A stretch of 64,000 nt of DNA from DASUPK01 sp963736305 (GCA_963736305.1 CAVTOD010000005.1:992001-1056000), one strand, 5' to 3'; shown: positions 1-8,870, numbered from the stretch's first letter. The notes: generated from the letters alone by a model not told the origin. A program made the numbers and translations.

Positions 1-1059
1 GACCTCGCGCGCCTGGGCGAGGCGCTCCAGGGCACGGCCCTCGAGCTCCTTCACCTCGCTCGGCTTCAGCTCCAGGCGCCGGGAGGCCTCGCGGAGCGGA
101 GTCGGCTCGTCGCCATTGATCCCGTAACGCAGCTGGATCACCTTGCGCTCGTCCTCCGGGAGCTCCTGGACGGCGTTGCGAAGCGTGTTGTCCTGGAGGC
201 TCAGCTGAACCTCCTCGGCGGGGCCCGTGCGCTCGTCCTGGATGAACTCGCCGAGCGCCGATGCGTCCTCGTCGCCCACCGGCCGGTCGAGGCTGGTGAC
301 CACCCTGGTCAGGTCACGGATCTCCTCGACCTGAGCCGGCTCGATCTCGGCAGCCTGGGCGACCTCTTCGGTCGTCGGGTCACGTCCGAGCTTGGTCGCC
401 AGCTCGCGCTCGGTCCGCATCACCTTGCGCTCCCGCTGCGCGACCTGGTTCGGCACGCGGATGGTCCGCTCCTTCGACTCCAGGGCGCGCTGGATCGCCT
501 GCCGGATCCAGAACGTCGCGTAGGTGGAGAACTTGTAGCCCTTGCGCCAATCGAACTTCTCCGAGGCGCGGATCAGGCCGAGGATCCCTTCCTGGATCAG
601 ATCGAGGAGGTTGAGGTCCTGGCGCATGTAGCGGCGGGCGTTGGAGACGACCAACCTCAGGTTCGAGTTGATCAGGCGCTCCTTGGCCGCCAGGTCACCG
701 CGCTCGACCGCCTGGGCAAGCTCGATTTCCTCCTCCTTCGTCAGGAGCGGGTACTTGCGCATCTCGTTGAAGAACAGCTGGAGGGCGTCCGTGGTCTGCT
801 CGGCGAGCTCGTCGTTGCGGTAGCCCGCCTGCTCGGCCTGCTTCTTGCCGCAGTCGTCCTCGATCGAGAGCCCCGTGGCCTCGATGCGCTCGTGCACGAC
901 CTGCTCCTCTTCGTCGGAGAGGTTCATCTCCTGGACCAACGAATCAACCTCCGAAAGATCGACGCAGTCCGCAGGGCGACCGCCTTCGATGAGGGCGGTA
1001 ACGCGCTCCTCGACGCCTGGGTCGAGCTCCACTGCGGTCGGGTTCATTTCCTCAGCCAT
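1..1059 (-). CDS. RNA polymerase sigma-70 factor, primary/group 2 type (C-terminus off window)
   Basis: The first 353 codons of a sigma-70 factor; the 3' end lies beyond position 1. An acidic N-terminal region of about 90 residues precedes region 1.2 (LFFNEMRKYPLLTKEEE), region 2 (RLINSNLRLVVSNARRY, DLIQEGILGLIRA and the -10-binding KFSTYATFWIRQAIQRAL), region 3 (KERTIRVPNQVAQRERK) and region 4.1/4.2 (LPEDERKVIQLRYG, then the HTH around LREASRRLELKPSEV). Close to primary factors, but the Phe in TFWIRQ where primary factors have Trp and the short N-terminus fit a group 2 factor as well. The ATG at 1059 is the start that precedes the conserved regions without a long unconserved leader. The next gene is divergent. 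It would direct RNA polymerase to promoters; which promoters cannot be told from here. Confidence 0.93.
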   Translation of the reverse strand, partial: MAEEMNPTAVELDPGVEERVTALIEGGRPADCVDLSEVDSLVQEMNLSDEEEQVVHERIEATGLSIEDDCGKKQAEQAGYRNDELAEQTTDALQLFFNEMRKYPLLTKEEEIELAQAVERGDLAAKERLINSNLRLVVSNARRYMRQDLNLLDLIQEGILGLIRASEKFDWRKGYKFSTYATFWIRQAIQRALESKERTIRVPNQVAQRERKVMRTERELATKLGRDPTTEEVAQAAEIEPAQVEEIRDLTRVVTSLDRPVGDEDASALGEFIQDERTGPAEEVQLSLQDNTLRNAVQELPEDERKVIQLRYGINGDEPTPLREASRRLELKPSEVKELEGRALERLAQAREV

Positions 1060-1197
1060 GATTGCCCTCTGCACAGGGTCCCAAACCGGCGTCTCGGGCG
1101 CACCGAGCCGATCAGATCCCTTCGATAGTCTGCCGCCTGGCGTTCGCAACCGGGGGGACGCGGGCCGGTAGGAAGCACTCGCCGATATGGAGGTCCG

Positions 1198-3378
1198 TTG
1201 AGAGTTCTGGCATCGATAGTCGCGGGTCGACGCACGAAGTGGGCGATCCTCGTCCTCTGGATCCTCGCCGCGGTTGCGATGTCGCCGCTCGGAGGCAAGC
1301 TTTCCGACGTCACCACCGACGACACGGAGTCGTTTCTTCCGTCGAAGGCGGAGTCCACCCAGGTCGTCCGCACGCTCGACCACGACTTCCCGGCGAAGGA
1401 GACCGCGCTTGCGCTCGTCGTCTACCAGAACAAGGACGGCCTGACCCCGGCCAACTACGCGAGGATCACTTCCGACGCCCGGAAGATCGAGGCGGAGCCG
1501 GCCAAGATCCCGCTGACGAAGAGCCAGCCGCCGGTGCTGCCGGCCCCCACCGGGCCGACCTCGAAGCTCGTTTCCCCGAACCATCAGGTCGCGTATGCCG
1601 TCTACACGTTCCCGACCGACTTCGACCACGAGTCCGACTGGGGCAAGGCGATGCGCGACATCACGGACTCGAACACGGGTGACGTGAACGTCTACGTCAC
1701 CGGCGACGTCGGCTTCAACACCGACGCCGAGGAGGTCTTCAGCGGCCTGGACACGAAGCTGCTGTTCGCGACCGTCCTGCTCGTTCTCGTCCTGCTCGGG
1801 GCCATCTACCGCTCGGCGCTGGTGGCGATCTCCCCGCTGATCGTCGTCTTCATCGCCTACCAGTTCGCGACCGGGCTGATCTACCTCTTCGCCAAGTCCG
1901 GGGCCACCGTCTCATCCAACAGCACGGGGATCATCGTGGTGCTGATGTTCGGGGTGGGGACCGACTACTGCCTCTTATTGGTCTCCAGATACAGAGAGGA
2001 GCTTCGCCGGCTGGAGGACAAGCACGACGCGATGCAGCGCGCGGTCCGGAGGGCCGGTCCGGCGATTCTCGCCAGCGGCCTGACCGTGACTCTGGCGATG
2101 CTCGTCCTCGTCTTCGCCCAATCGGGCAACACGAAGTCGCTCGGCCCGGTCGCAGCGATCGCCGTGTTCTCCGCGATGCTCGCTGGTCTCACGCTCCTGC
2201 CGGCCCTGTTGACGATCTTCGGCCGACGGGGGTTCTGGCCCAGGCGGAGCATCGTCGCCTACGACCCAGCCCACGCGGAGAGGGCTCACAGCGGCCTCTG
2301 GCGGCGCTTCGGGGATCGCGTCCTTCACCGGCCCGGCCCAGCCCTGGCGGTCACCGCCGGCGTCTTCCTGCTCGGCGCGCTGGGCCTGATCGCCTACAAG
2401 GTCGACTACTCGAGCACCACCTTCTTCAAGAAGTCCGTCCAGAGCGTGGAGGGCTTCAAGGTTCTGAGCGAGGACTTCCCGGCAGGGACGCTCTCGCCGA
2501 CCACCGTTCTGGTCGAGCAGGACGGCGGCCCGGTGACCGACCGGGATGTCGCTCTGGCCGCGGCCAAGTTGAAGACCGTGAAGGGCGTGGCCGGGGTGCT
2601 GCCCACCAACCAGGTCTCGACGAACGGGCAGATCAGGGTGGTCGACGTGGTCCTGAAGGGCGACCCCAACGACGTGTCGTCCCTCGATCTCGTTCCCAAG
2701 TTGCGCGACGCCGTGGCGAACCTCAACCCGGGGGTGACGGCCCTCGTCGGTGGCGGCACTGCGATCAACTACGACTACAACAAGGCAACCGAGAGGGATC
2801 TGAAGCTGATCGCGCCACTGGCGCTGCTGGTGATGGCGATCATCCTCGGGATCCTCTTGCAGGCGATCGTCGCGCCCCTCGTCCTGCTCGCCAGCGTGGT
2901 CCTCTCGTTTGCGTGCACATTGGGGATCTCGATCCTCTTCATCCGCTTCGTCGTCGGCGATGCCGGATTCGATGCCTCGATACCGACCTTCGCCTTCATC
3001 TTCCTGGTCGCGCTGGGAATCGACTACACGATCTTCCTGATGGCGCGGGTGCGCGAGGAGGCGCGCCGCCATGGGACGCGCGAGGGCATGCTGAGAGCGA
3101 TCGCCGCCACCGGACCCGTGATCACCAGCGCGGGGATCATCCTTGCCGGCACCTTCTCGGTGCTCATGACCCTGCCGGTGACCTTCACCTTCGATCTCGG
3201 CTTCATGGTCGCCATCGGAATCCTGCTGGACACGTTCATCGTTCGGACGATCATGGTCCCGGCGGCCGTCGAGCTGATCGGGGACAAGATCTGGTGGCCA
3301 TCGACGGCGAAGGCCGGCGGTCGCCTGCATGAGGAGACCGACGAGCACGCGCTCGCCGAGCCCGCCGAGGCCGGCTAG
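1198..3378 (+). CDS. MMPL-family (RND) membrane transporter
   Basis: 726 residues, TTG start with GGAGG about 5 bases upstream. The protein has the duplicated MMPL layout: an N-terminal TM helix (about residues 16-34), an extracytoplasmic loop, a block of TM helices with the signature GVGTDYCLLLVSRYREE (about 250-266), then a second TM helix, loop and TM block with ALGIDYTIFLMARVREE (about 604-620). The Asp-Tyr pairs inside the TM blocks are the proton-relay positions of this family. Family members export lipids, siderophores or drugs by proton motive force; the substrate is unknown here. It stands alone, convergent with the next gene by a 4-base overlap. One of three MMPL genes in the window. 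The hydrophilic C-terminal tail after DKIWWPS is short, so no regulatory extension is present. Confidence 0.93.
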   Translation: MRVLASIVAGRRTKWAILVLWILAAVAMSPLGGKLSDVTTDDTESFLPSKAESTQVVRTLDHDFPAKETALALVVYQNKDGLTPANYARITSDARKIEAEPAKIPLTKSQPPVLPAPTGPTSKLVSPNHQVAYAVYTFPTDFDHESDWGKAMRDITDSNTGDVNVYVTGDVGFNTDAEEVFSGLDTKLLFATVLLVLVLLGAIYRSALVAISPLIVVFIAYQFATGLIYLFAKSGATVSSNSTGIIVVLMFGVGTDYCLLLVSRYREELRRLEDKHDAMQRAVRRAGPAILASGLTVTLAMLVLVFAQSGNTKSLGPVAAIAVFSAMLAGLTLLPALLTIFGRRGFWPRRSIVAYDPAHAERAHSGLWRRFGDRVLHRPGPALAVTAGVFLLGALGLIAYKVDYSSTTFFKKSVQSVEGFKVLSEDFPAGTLSPTTVLVEQDGGPVTDRDVALAAAKLKTVKGVAGVLPTNQVSTNGQIRVVDVVLKGDPNDVSSLDLVPKLRDAVANLNPGVTALVGGGTAINYDYNKATERDLKLIAPLALLVMAIILGILLQAIVAPLVLLASVVLSFACTLGISILFIRFVVGDAGFDASIPTFAFIFLVALGIDYTIFLMARVREEARRHGTREGMLRAIAATGPVITSAGIILAGTFSVLMTLPVTFTFDLGFMVAIGILLDTFIVRTIMVPAAVELIGDKIWWPSTAKAGGRLHEETDEHALAEPAEAG

Positions 3379-3662
3379 CGCAGCTTCTGCATCTCGCTGG
3401 AGATCTCGTCCTCGCCGATCGCGTGCTTGCGCCCGTAGGCATCGTAGCCCTGGAAGGCGAGCCCGATTCCCCATCCGCCGATCACCCAGGCGGGCCAGAA
3501 GTATCCGGCTCCCGTCGCCGCCCAGACGATCACCAGCCCCGCGTTGATGATCACGTAGGCGAGCAGGGTCTGCCGGAAGCCTCGCTTCCGCTTGATGCTG
3601 GCGACCGCCTGCTCACGCAATTGCTCGTCGGTGGTGGTGACTGAGTCCGTCTCGTCGCTCAT
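3375..3662 (-). CDS. 2TM-domain small membrane protein
   Basis: 95 residues with a good GAGGAGGAG ribosome site just upstream of the ATG. A charged N-terminus (to about residue 30) is followed by two hydrophobic helices (LLAYVIINAGLVIVWAA and FWPAWVIGGWGIGLAFQGY) separated by a short turn, and a charged C-terminus. This is the layout of the 2TM domain family, often found alone or next to histidine kinases; its function is not established. It is the last gene of a minus-strand run with the enoyl-CoA hydratase and biotin carrier genes (27 bases downstream of the former). Family assignment is by pattern only. Confidence 0.75.
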   Translation of the reverse strand: MSDETDSVTTTDEQLREQAVASIKRKRGFRQTLLAYVIINAGLVIVWAATGAGYFWPAWVIGGWGIGLAFQGYDAYGRKHAIGEDEISSEMQKLR

Positions 3663-3689
3663 CGCTCCTCCTCAGGTGTCTTCTCGACC

Positions 3690-4499
3690 CTAGCGTCCCT
3701 TCCAGACCGGTTTGCGCTTCTCCGCGAATGCCGCGATTCCCTCGCGGAAGTCGTCCGAGCCGAAACAGGACTCGCGCAGCTCGATCAGTTCCCGCTCCTG
3801 CTCGGGGGTCAGCCGGGAGAACGAGTTGAGCGTGTCGATCGCATGCTTGTTGCCCCGCATGGAGAGCGGCGCGTTGGCGGCGACCTCGGCCGCGAGCCCC
3901 ACCGCGGCGCTCTCGAGCTGTGCGTCGTCGGCCACGTCGTGGACGAGGCCGATCTCCTCGGCTCTCCCCGCCTCGACGTTGCGGCCGGTCAGGAAGAGCT
4001 CCTTCGTCCGCGGCACGCCGACCGCGTCGATGAAGCGCTGCAGGCCGGTGTGGCCGTAGATCAAGCCCAGCTTGGCGGGCGGCATGCCGAGCTTCGCGCC
4101 GCGAGCGCAGATGCGCAGGTCGCAGGTGAGCGTCAGCTCGAGGCCACCGCCGAGGGCGTGGCCGTTGATCGCGGCGATCACGGGCCAGGGGTGCGCGGCG
4201 ATCGCCTCCAGCGCGGCGTGGAAGGGATGCGCGACGAGGGCCTCCGCGTCGCGCGCGAAGGTGTTGGATGGGATCGCTGCGATGTCGTAGCCGGCCGAGA
4301 AGGCCTTGCCCGCGCCGGTGATCAGCACGCAGCGCAGATCGATGCCGCGGTCGAGAATGGGCATCGCCGCCGCGATTCCGTCGAGCAGCTCGTGGTCGAG
4401 CGCGTTGCGCGAGTCCGGACGATTGAGGGTCAGACGAGCGACGGCCTCGGCGGGCTCGTCGAGCAACAGCTTCCCCCCGGCCAACTCCTCGGGACTCAA
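3690..4499 (-). CDS. Enoyl-CoA hydratase/isomerase (crotonase family)
   Basis: 269 residues from a TTG start. Crotonase fold with the oxyanion-hole segments around residues 65-75 (GAGKAFSAGYDIAAIP) and 112-118 (INGHALGGGLELTLTCDLRI), and the C-terminal FREGIAAFAEKRKPVWKGR typical of the family. Glu residues that catalyse hydration in true hydratases are in the region after GHALGG; the LGMPPAKLGLIYGHTG segment is more like hydratase/isomerase subfamilies, so the exact reaction (hydration, isomerisation or hydrolysis of acyl-CoA) is uncertain. It follows a biotin-carrier gene by 46 bases on the same strand, suggesting an acyl-CoA metabolic role. Confidence 0.9.
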   Translation of the reverse strand: MSPEELAGGKLLLDEPAEAVARLTLNRPDSRNALDHELLDGIAAAMPILDRGIDLRCVLITGAGKAFSAGYDIAAIPSNTFARDAEALVAHPFHAALEAIAAHPWPVIAAINGHALGGGLELTLTCDLRICARGAKLGMPPAKLGLIYGHTGLQRFIDAVGVPRTKELFLTGRNVEAGRAEEIGLVHDVADDAQLESAAVGLAAEVAANAPLSMRGNKHAIDTLNSFSRLTPEQERELIELRESCFGSDDFREGIAAFAEKRKPVWKGR

Positions 4500-4545
4500 T
4501 ACGGCTGACTCCTCCGCTTCGCGTCCGGGTCGCCTCGCATCAAGG

Positions 4546-4758
4546 CTATTCGAGCACGACGAGGACGTCGCCCTCGGAGACCGACTGGCCCTCCTCGCAG
4601 CGAATCTCCGCGACCTTGCCGGGGTCCTCGGCCTCGACCGGCATCTCCATCTTCATCGACTCGAGGATGACGACGGTGTCGCCTTCGTCGACCTGGTCGC
4701 CGACCTTGACCTCGATCTTCCAGACTGTGCCGGTGATGTGCGCCTCTACGTCAGCCAC
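4546..4758 (-). CDS. Biotin/lipoyl-attachment carrier protein (single domain)
   Basis: 70 residues from a GTG at 4758, essentially one biotinyl domain. The biotinylation motif ESMKMEM, with the target Lys flanked by Met on both sides, is at about residues 35-41, and the two hairpins (GTVWKIEVKVGDQVDEGD and GKVAEIRCEEGQSVSEGD) form the swapped beta-sandwich. Such stand-alone carriers supply biotin to acyl-CoA carboxylases whose alpha chain lacks its own. A longer open frame extends upstream but has no carrier homology and would run through the divergent glycosyltransferase gene. The spacing to that gene is only 21 bases, leaving little room for separate promoters. No biotin carboxylase gene is in the window; a carboxylase beta chain is at 30.2 kb. 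Confidence 0.9.
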   Translation of the reverse strand: MADVEAHITGTVWKIEVKVGDQVDEGDTVVILESMKMEMPVEAEDPGKVAEIRCEEGQSVSEGDVLVVLE

Positions 4759-4779
4759 GCGCCGGGACAATAGTCGGCG

Positions 4780-5463
4780 GTGACGCCGGAATCCGCGCGC
4801 GTCGTGATTGTCGCGGCGCAGAACGAAGTCGAGCGGATCGGAGCGACGCTCGGTGCCCTCTCTGCCGTGTTCCCCGGAGCACGGCTGATGGTCGCCGACG
4901 ATGCCTCCACCGACGGGACGCAGACCGAGGCGATGCGACATGGTGCCTGGCTCGTCGGCCGCCGGCGGCCGCACGGCAAAGGGGGGAACGTGACCGCGAC
5001 GGCCGAGGCCGCGATAGGCGAGTTCGACGATGGCGCGACCGTCCTGCTCTGCGACGCGGACCTCGCAGAGAGCGCCGGCGAGCTCGTTCCCCTCGTGGAG
5101 GCGGTGGAGAGGGGCCCCTGTGACCTCGCGCTCGCCAAATTCGCCGATCCCGAGGGTGGGGGCTTCGGATTCACCCTCGAATACGCTCGGAGGGCGGTCG
5201 AGCGGCTCTGCGGCACCCGCCTCGAGGCGCCGCTCTCGGGCCAGCGTGCGATGCGCATCTCGACCCTGCGCGATCTGATCCCCTTCGCGGCCGGCTGGGG
5301 GCTCGAGACCGGCATGACGATTGATGCGCTCAGGGCCGGAAAGCGCCTCGAGGAGATCGAGCTGCCACTTCGCCATCGCTCCACCCGGCGTACACCGGGT
5401 GGGTTCATTCATCGCGCGCGCCAGCTCCATGACATCCGGCGCGCGACACGCGAGCGCGGCTAG
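4780..5463 (+). CDS. Glycosyltransferase family 2 (GT-A fold)
   Basis: 227 residues, GTG start. The N-terminus has the GT2 nucleotide-binding strand (VVIVAAQNEVERIGATLGAL), the MVADDASTDGT motif at about residues 36-46, and the metal-binding LLCDADLAE (a DxD-type motif) near residue 88. There are no TM segments or dolichol-type C-terminal membrane domain, so it is a soluble cytoplasmic enzyme transferring a sugar from a nucleotide donor to an unknown acceptor. The RGGNVTATAEAA region (here KGGNVTATAEAA) resembles the polyprenyl-glucose/glucosyl-3-phosphoglycerate synthase branch of GT2. It is followed 15 bases later by glycerol kinase on the same strand. Confidence 0.83.
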   Translation: MTPESARVVIVAAQNEVERIGATLGALSAVFPGARLMVADDASTDGTQTEAMRHGAWLVGRRRPHGKGGNVTATAEAAIGEFDDGATVLLCDADLAESAGELVPLVEAVERGPCDLALAKFADPEGGGFGFTLEYARRAVERLCGTRLEAPLSGQRAMRISTLRDLIPFAAGWGLETGMTIDALRAGKRLEEIELPLRHRSTRRTPGGFIHRARQLHDIRRATRERG

Positions 5464-5478
5464 GTAGCGTCCCGGCCG

Positions 5479-6933
5479 ATGATCCTGGCCATCGACCAGG
5501 GGACCACGGGGACCACCTGCATCGTCTTCGACGAGGAGGGGCGCCCGCGCGGCCGCTCTTACAGCGAGTTCGAGCAGTACTTCCCGAGGCCGGGGTGGGT
5601 CGAGCACGACGCCTCCGAGATCTGGGAGGTGACCCGCAAGGTGGCGGTCGGCGCCCTCGCCGACGCCGCTGTGCAGGCCGGCGACCTGAAAGGCATCGGG
5701 ATCACGAACCAGCGCGAGACCGTCGTCGCCTGGGACCCGAACACCGGCGAGCCCGCGCACCGCGCCCTGGTCTGGCAGGACCGCCGCACGGCCGCGCGCT
5801 GCGCGGAGTTGCGCGAGCAGGGGATCGAGGCCCTGATCCGCGAGCGCACTGGGCTGGTCATCGATCCCTACTTCTCCGGCACCAAGATCGAGTGGCTGAT
5901 CCAGAACGCCGAGCTCCCGGATGGAGTCGCCTTCGGGACGATCGACTCCTGGCTCGTCTTCAAGCTCACCGGGCGTCACCTGATCGACTACTCGAACGCC
6001 TCCCGCACCATGCTGTTCGACATTCGCAGGTTGGCCTGGGACGAGGAGCTCTGCGAGCTGCTCGGTGTCGATCCGAAGTCGCTGCCCGAGCCGGTGCCAT
6101 CCGCGGAGATCTACGGCACGACGTCCATGTTCGGCGGCGAGGTCCCCGTGGCGGGGATCGCCGGCGACCAGCAGGCGGCGCTCTTCGGACAGGCCTGCCA
6201 GGAGCCGGGAGAGACCAAGAACACCTATGGAACGGGCAGCTTCGTCCTGCTCAATACCGGCGCGGATGCCCCGGAGCCGGGAGAGGGGCTGCTGACGACC
6301 GTGGCCTGGGGCCTCGGGGGCGAGGTGACCTACGCGCTCGAGGCCGCCGTCTTCGTCACGGGGGCTGCCGTGCAGTGGCTGCGGGATGGCCTCGGGATCA
6401 TCTCCGACGCGGCCGAGACCGAGGCGCTCGCCTCATCGCTCGAGTCGAACGACGACGTCTACTTCGTCCCCGCGCTCACCGGGCTCGGCTCACCTCACTG
6501 GGATCCATACGCCCGGGGGACGATCGTCGGACTCACCCGCGGGTCCGGCCGCGCCCACCTCGCCCGTGCCGCGCTCGAGGCGATCGCCTACCAGACGGTC
6601 GACGCGGTGCGCGCGCAGGAGGCGGCGGCGGGCGAGAGCGTCCCCTCGCTGAAGGCCGACGGCGGCGCCGTCGCCAACTCGTGGCTGATGCAGTTCCAGG
6701 CCGACGTCCTCGGCGTGCCCGTGATCGTGCCCGAGGTCTCGGAGACCACCGCCCTCGGCGCCGCCTATCTGGCCGGGATCGGCACCGGTCTTTGGACCGC
6801 CGATCAGGTGCGTGAGATGTGGCGCGAGGCGGCGACATATGAGCCCGCGATGACAGAGGCCGAGCGCGATCAGCTTGTAAGTCGCTGGAGGGAGGCCCTC
6901 GCCAGGGCGCGCGGCTGGGCCCAGGCTGAGTAG
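5479..6933 (+). CDS. glpK: Glycerol kinase
   Basis: 484 residues, about the usual length of a GlpK (near 500). FGGY-kinase architecture: an N-terminal ATPase-type domain starting ILAIDQGTTGTT with the phosphate-1 loop, the GITNQRET segment near residue 75, the catalytic Asp region IAGDQQAALFGQAC (about 230-243), and the C-terminal domain with GLGSPHWDPYARG and the adenosine motif KADGGAVANSWLMQFQ (about 393-408). The enzyme phosphorylates glycerol to sn-glycerol 3-phosphate in the cytoplasm. The next gene, 88 bases on, is an acyltransferase that could use that product, and a factor-independent terminator separates them. No glpF or glpD is adjacent. Confidence 0.97.
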   Translation: MILAIDQGTTGTTCIVFDEEGRPRGRSYSEFEQYFPRPGWVEHDASEIWEVTRKVAVGALADAAVQAGDLKGIGITNQRETVVAWDPNTGEPAHRALVWQDRRTAARCAELREQGIEALIRERTGLVIDPYFSGTKIEWLIQNAELPDGVAFGTIDSWLVFKLTGRHLIDYSNASRTMLFDIRRLAWDEELCELLGVDPKSLPEPVPSAEIYGTTSMFGGEVPVAGIAGDQQAALFGQACQEPGETKNTYGTGSFVLLNTGADAPEPGEGLLTTVAWGLGGEVTYALEAAVFVTGAAVQWLRDGLGIISDAAETEALASSLESNDDVYFVPALTGLGSPHWDPYARGTIVGLTRGSGRAHLARAALEAIAYQTVDAVRAQEAAAGESVPSLKADGGAVANSWLMQFQADVLGVPVIVPEVSETTALGAAYLAGIGTGLWTADQVREMWREAATYEPAMTEAERDQLVSRWREALARARGWAQAE

Positions 6934-6988
6934 GGTTGATCGGAGCGCGTAACCGAGGCGTATTCAGCGGGTAGGAACCAGCAGGTAG

Positions 6989-7011
6989 CGCCGTCTTCGA
7001 CGGCGTTTTTT
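6989..7011 (+). terminator. Rho-independent terminator after glpK
   Basis: A perfect 7-bp stem CGCCGTC / GACGGCG closes a TTC loop (a cUUCg-like tip) and is followed directly by six T residues at 7006-7011. It lies 55 bases after the glpK stop and about 10 bases before the acyltransferase start, so it ends glpK transcription unless read through, or could act as a leader attenuator for the acyltransferase. Confidence 0.85.
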
Positions 7012-7021
7012 GTGAGACAGG

Positions 7022-7825
7022 GTGGAAGAGATGCCGAAGGTGAATCCCAAGGACATGAAGCCGCAGGTCTACATGGACCCGAGGCCCGCGGAGATCTTCA
7101 CGCAGTTCCACCGCAGCGCGCGCAAGGGCGTGGGCTGGATCTACGACTTCGTCCGGGTCATCCTCACGATCCCGACCATTCTCTTCTACCGCGCCCGGGC
7201 GATCGGCGTGGAGAACGTCCCGGCCACCGGCCCGGTGATCCTCGCCCCGAACCACTTCAGCCAGTGGGACCACTTCTTCGCCGCCGTCTACCTGCCGCGG
7301 AAGGTCCAGTTCATGGCCAAGTCGCAGCTCTTCGCGAACCCCGCGATCAAGTACATCTTCAAGCACGGCGGCGTCTTTCCCGTTCGGCGCGGGCACCACG
7401 ACGAGGAGGCCTTCATCACCGCGAACATCGTCCTCGACCGTGGCGGGACGATGCTGATGTACGCGGAGGGTGGCCGCTCACGCACCGGTGACCTTGGTGA
7501 GCCGAAGCGCGGGATCGGCAAGATCGCGTTGGAGTCGGGCGTGCCGGTCGTGCCAGTCGCCATCCATGGCTCCGCCCACGTGCGCGGCTGGAAGCGGCTG
7601 CGCTTCCCGAAGGTGACGATTCAGTACGGCGAGCCGGTCACCCTCCCGGTCAAAGCCGACCCGAGCCGGGAGGAGCAGCAGCGCGTGGCCAACCATGTCT
7701 TCGACCGCGTCCGCGCGATGTACGTCGACCTCGAGGAGAACGGCCGGCGCGACGTGCTCAAGCGCCTGCGCGAGGGTCTGCCGGCGGCGACGCCCCAGCC
7801 CCCTCATGAAACGGGTCGCGCCTGA
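7022..7825 (+). CDS. 1-acyl-sn-glycerol-3-phosphate acyltransferase (PlsC family)
   Basis: 267 residues from GTG 7022; an ATG at 7031 is an equally good start. The PlsC signature motif HX4D appears as NHFSQWDHFF (about residues 79-88), followed by the FPVRRGHHDEEA block III-like region and YAEGGRSRTGDLGEPKRGIG (EGxRS motif) near 153-172, then VPVAIHGS. These are catalytic and glycerol-phosphate-binding elements that acylate lysophosphatidate to phosphatidate at the inner membrane face. A single hydrophobic stretch (VRVILTIPTILFYRARA) precedes them. The last bases of the gene are duplicated immediately downstream (separate entry). The C-terminal 40 residues are charged and unremarkable. Confidence 0.93.
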   Translation: MEEMPKVNPKDMKPQVYMDPRPAEIFTQFHRSARKGVGWIYDFVRVILTIPTILFYRARAIGVENVPATGPVILAPNHFSQWDHFFAAVYLPRKVQFMAKSQLFANPAIKYIFKHGGVFPVRRGHHDEEAFITANIVLDRGGTMLMYAEGGRSRTGDLGEPKRGIGKIALESGVPVVPVAIHGSAHVRGWKRLRFPKVTIQYGEPVTLPVKADPSREEQQRVANHVFDRVRAMYVDLEENGRRDVLKRLREGLPAATPQPPHETGRA

Positions 7826-7843
7826 ATGAAACGGGTCGCGCCT
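7806..7843 (+). repeat. 20-bp-period tandem duplication at the acyltransferase 3' end
   Basis: ATGAAACGGGTCGCGCCT occurs at 7806-7823 and again at 7826-7843, separated by two bases. The first copy encodes the last residues of the acyltransferase up to its TGA; the second lies just after the stop. Looks like a recent slippage duplication that left the reading frame intact. Confidence 0.9.
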
Positions 7844-7879
7844 AGCGGCGCGCCCTCGCGTTACGCCCTCGCATCAACG

Positions 7880-8788
7880 CTATTCCTCGTAGCGGGGCTC
7901 GAGCTTCGCCCAGAACTCCGGGTCGTGACCCGGGACCATCAGCGCGTAGGGGTAGGTGCGGCGGTAGGCTTGCAGCTCTCGCAGCGAGCGCTTGAAGTTG
8001 TGCTCGTCGGCCATCATCGTCGGCTCGGTCTCGCCCTCGAACTGCTTCCAGTCGTAGGCCGCGTCGCCCACCACGACGAAGTCCCGCCGCGGCAGGTGCA
8101 GGATCACCGAGGTGTGGCCGGCACTGTGCCCGGGCGTATAGGCGAGGCGGACCGATCCGTCGCCGAAGAGGTCGAACGTGCGCCCGAACGGGCCGTACGA
8201 CTCGACGAACTCGCCGTCGAAGTCGACCGTGGCGTACTCGAACGCGAAGTCGTAGTGCGAGGGGTGGTAGCCGCGAAGCATCGGCAGGCGACCGGTGGTG
8301 GCCGCTTCCCACTCGGTGGCGCTGAGCACGAACTGGGCCTCACCGAACACCTCGATCGCCGAGGCGTGGTCCTCGTGCAGGTGGGTGAGGACGACGACGT
8401 CGATGTCGGCCGCCTCGAGCCCGCGCTTGCGCAGCTGGGAGACCACGTCCTCGCCGTCGGTGACCGTGTAGTGGCGTCCCGAGAACCGGCCGAGGTTGTC
8501 GCGCGGGTCGCGGGCGATGGAGGGATGGAGTCCGGTGTCGACCAGGATGTTCCCGGCGCTCGGGTGGCGAGCCAGATAGGCGGGGACCGGCCGAATCTCC
8601 CATTCCTCCGGCTTCGAGCCGACGCCGAAGGCGCGCAGTCGCGCGATCGGGCCGCGCCCACTGCGGTCGTAGAGCGAGGCCGGCCAGAGTGCGTTCCCGG
8701 TATCAAGGGGTTCCACGATCAGCGCAGCCCCCTCCGTGCCGCCGGGGAGCGGCTCCTGCAGCGGAATCGGCTCCGCGTTCACGCTCAC
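7880..8788 (-). CDS. MBL-fold metallo-hydrolase (lactonase-like)
   Basis: 302 residues from GTG 8788; a longer version from 8848 would overlap the divergent SDR gene's upstream region. The dinuclear-metal motif is THLHEDHA (HXHXDH), followed by the downstream His in YTPGHSAGHTSV and the bridging Asp in VVVGDAAYD, and a last metal His in MVPGHDPEF. This set, with an AHL-lactonase-like spacing, places it in the MBL superfamily near N-acyl-homoserine lactonases, but also near other esterases, so the substrate is open. No signal peptide. Convergent with the acyltransferase gene and divergent from an SDR gene. Confidence 0.88.
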   Translation of the reverse strand: MSVNAEPIPLQEPLPGGTEGAALIVEPLDTGNALWPASLYDRSGRGPIARLRAFGVGSKPEEWEIRPVPAYLARHPSAGNILVDTGLHPSIARDPRDNLGRFSGRHYTVTDGEDVVSQLRKRGLEAADIDVVVLTHLHEDHASAIEVFGEAQFVLSATEWEAATTGRLPMLRGYHPSHYDFAFEYATVDFDGEFVESYGPFGRTFDLFGDGSVRLAYTPGHSAGHTSVILHLPRRDFVVVGDAAYDWKQFEGETEPTMMADEHNFKRSLRELQAYRRTYPYALMVPGHDPEFWAKLEPRYEE

Positions 8789-8870
8789 GAGGCCAGCGTA
8801 ATCCGGCGGACCTGTCGCGGTGGGCGGTTTCATGCCCGTCCGCGCCACCGGGCCATATGCTCACCGCGCC

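Noticed and set aside
1975..3474. 499-aa open frame on the minus strand opposite the first MMPL gene
   Set aside because: High GC leaves antisense frames open; composition is Arg/Asp/His-rich with no domain, and the plus strand has clear MMPL motifs.
4759..5979. Upstream extension of the biotin carrier frame to 5979
   Set aside because: Runs antisense through the glycosyltransferase and glycerol kinase genes; no conserved domain outside the 70-aa biotinyl part.
5595..6815. 406-aa frame on the plus strand inside glpK
   Set aside because: Out-of-frame shadow of glycerol kinase with Arg-rich sequence and no motif.
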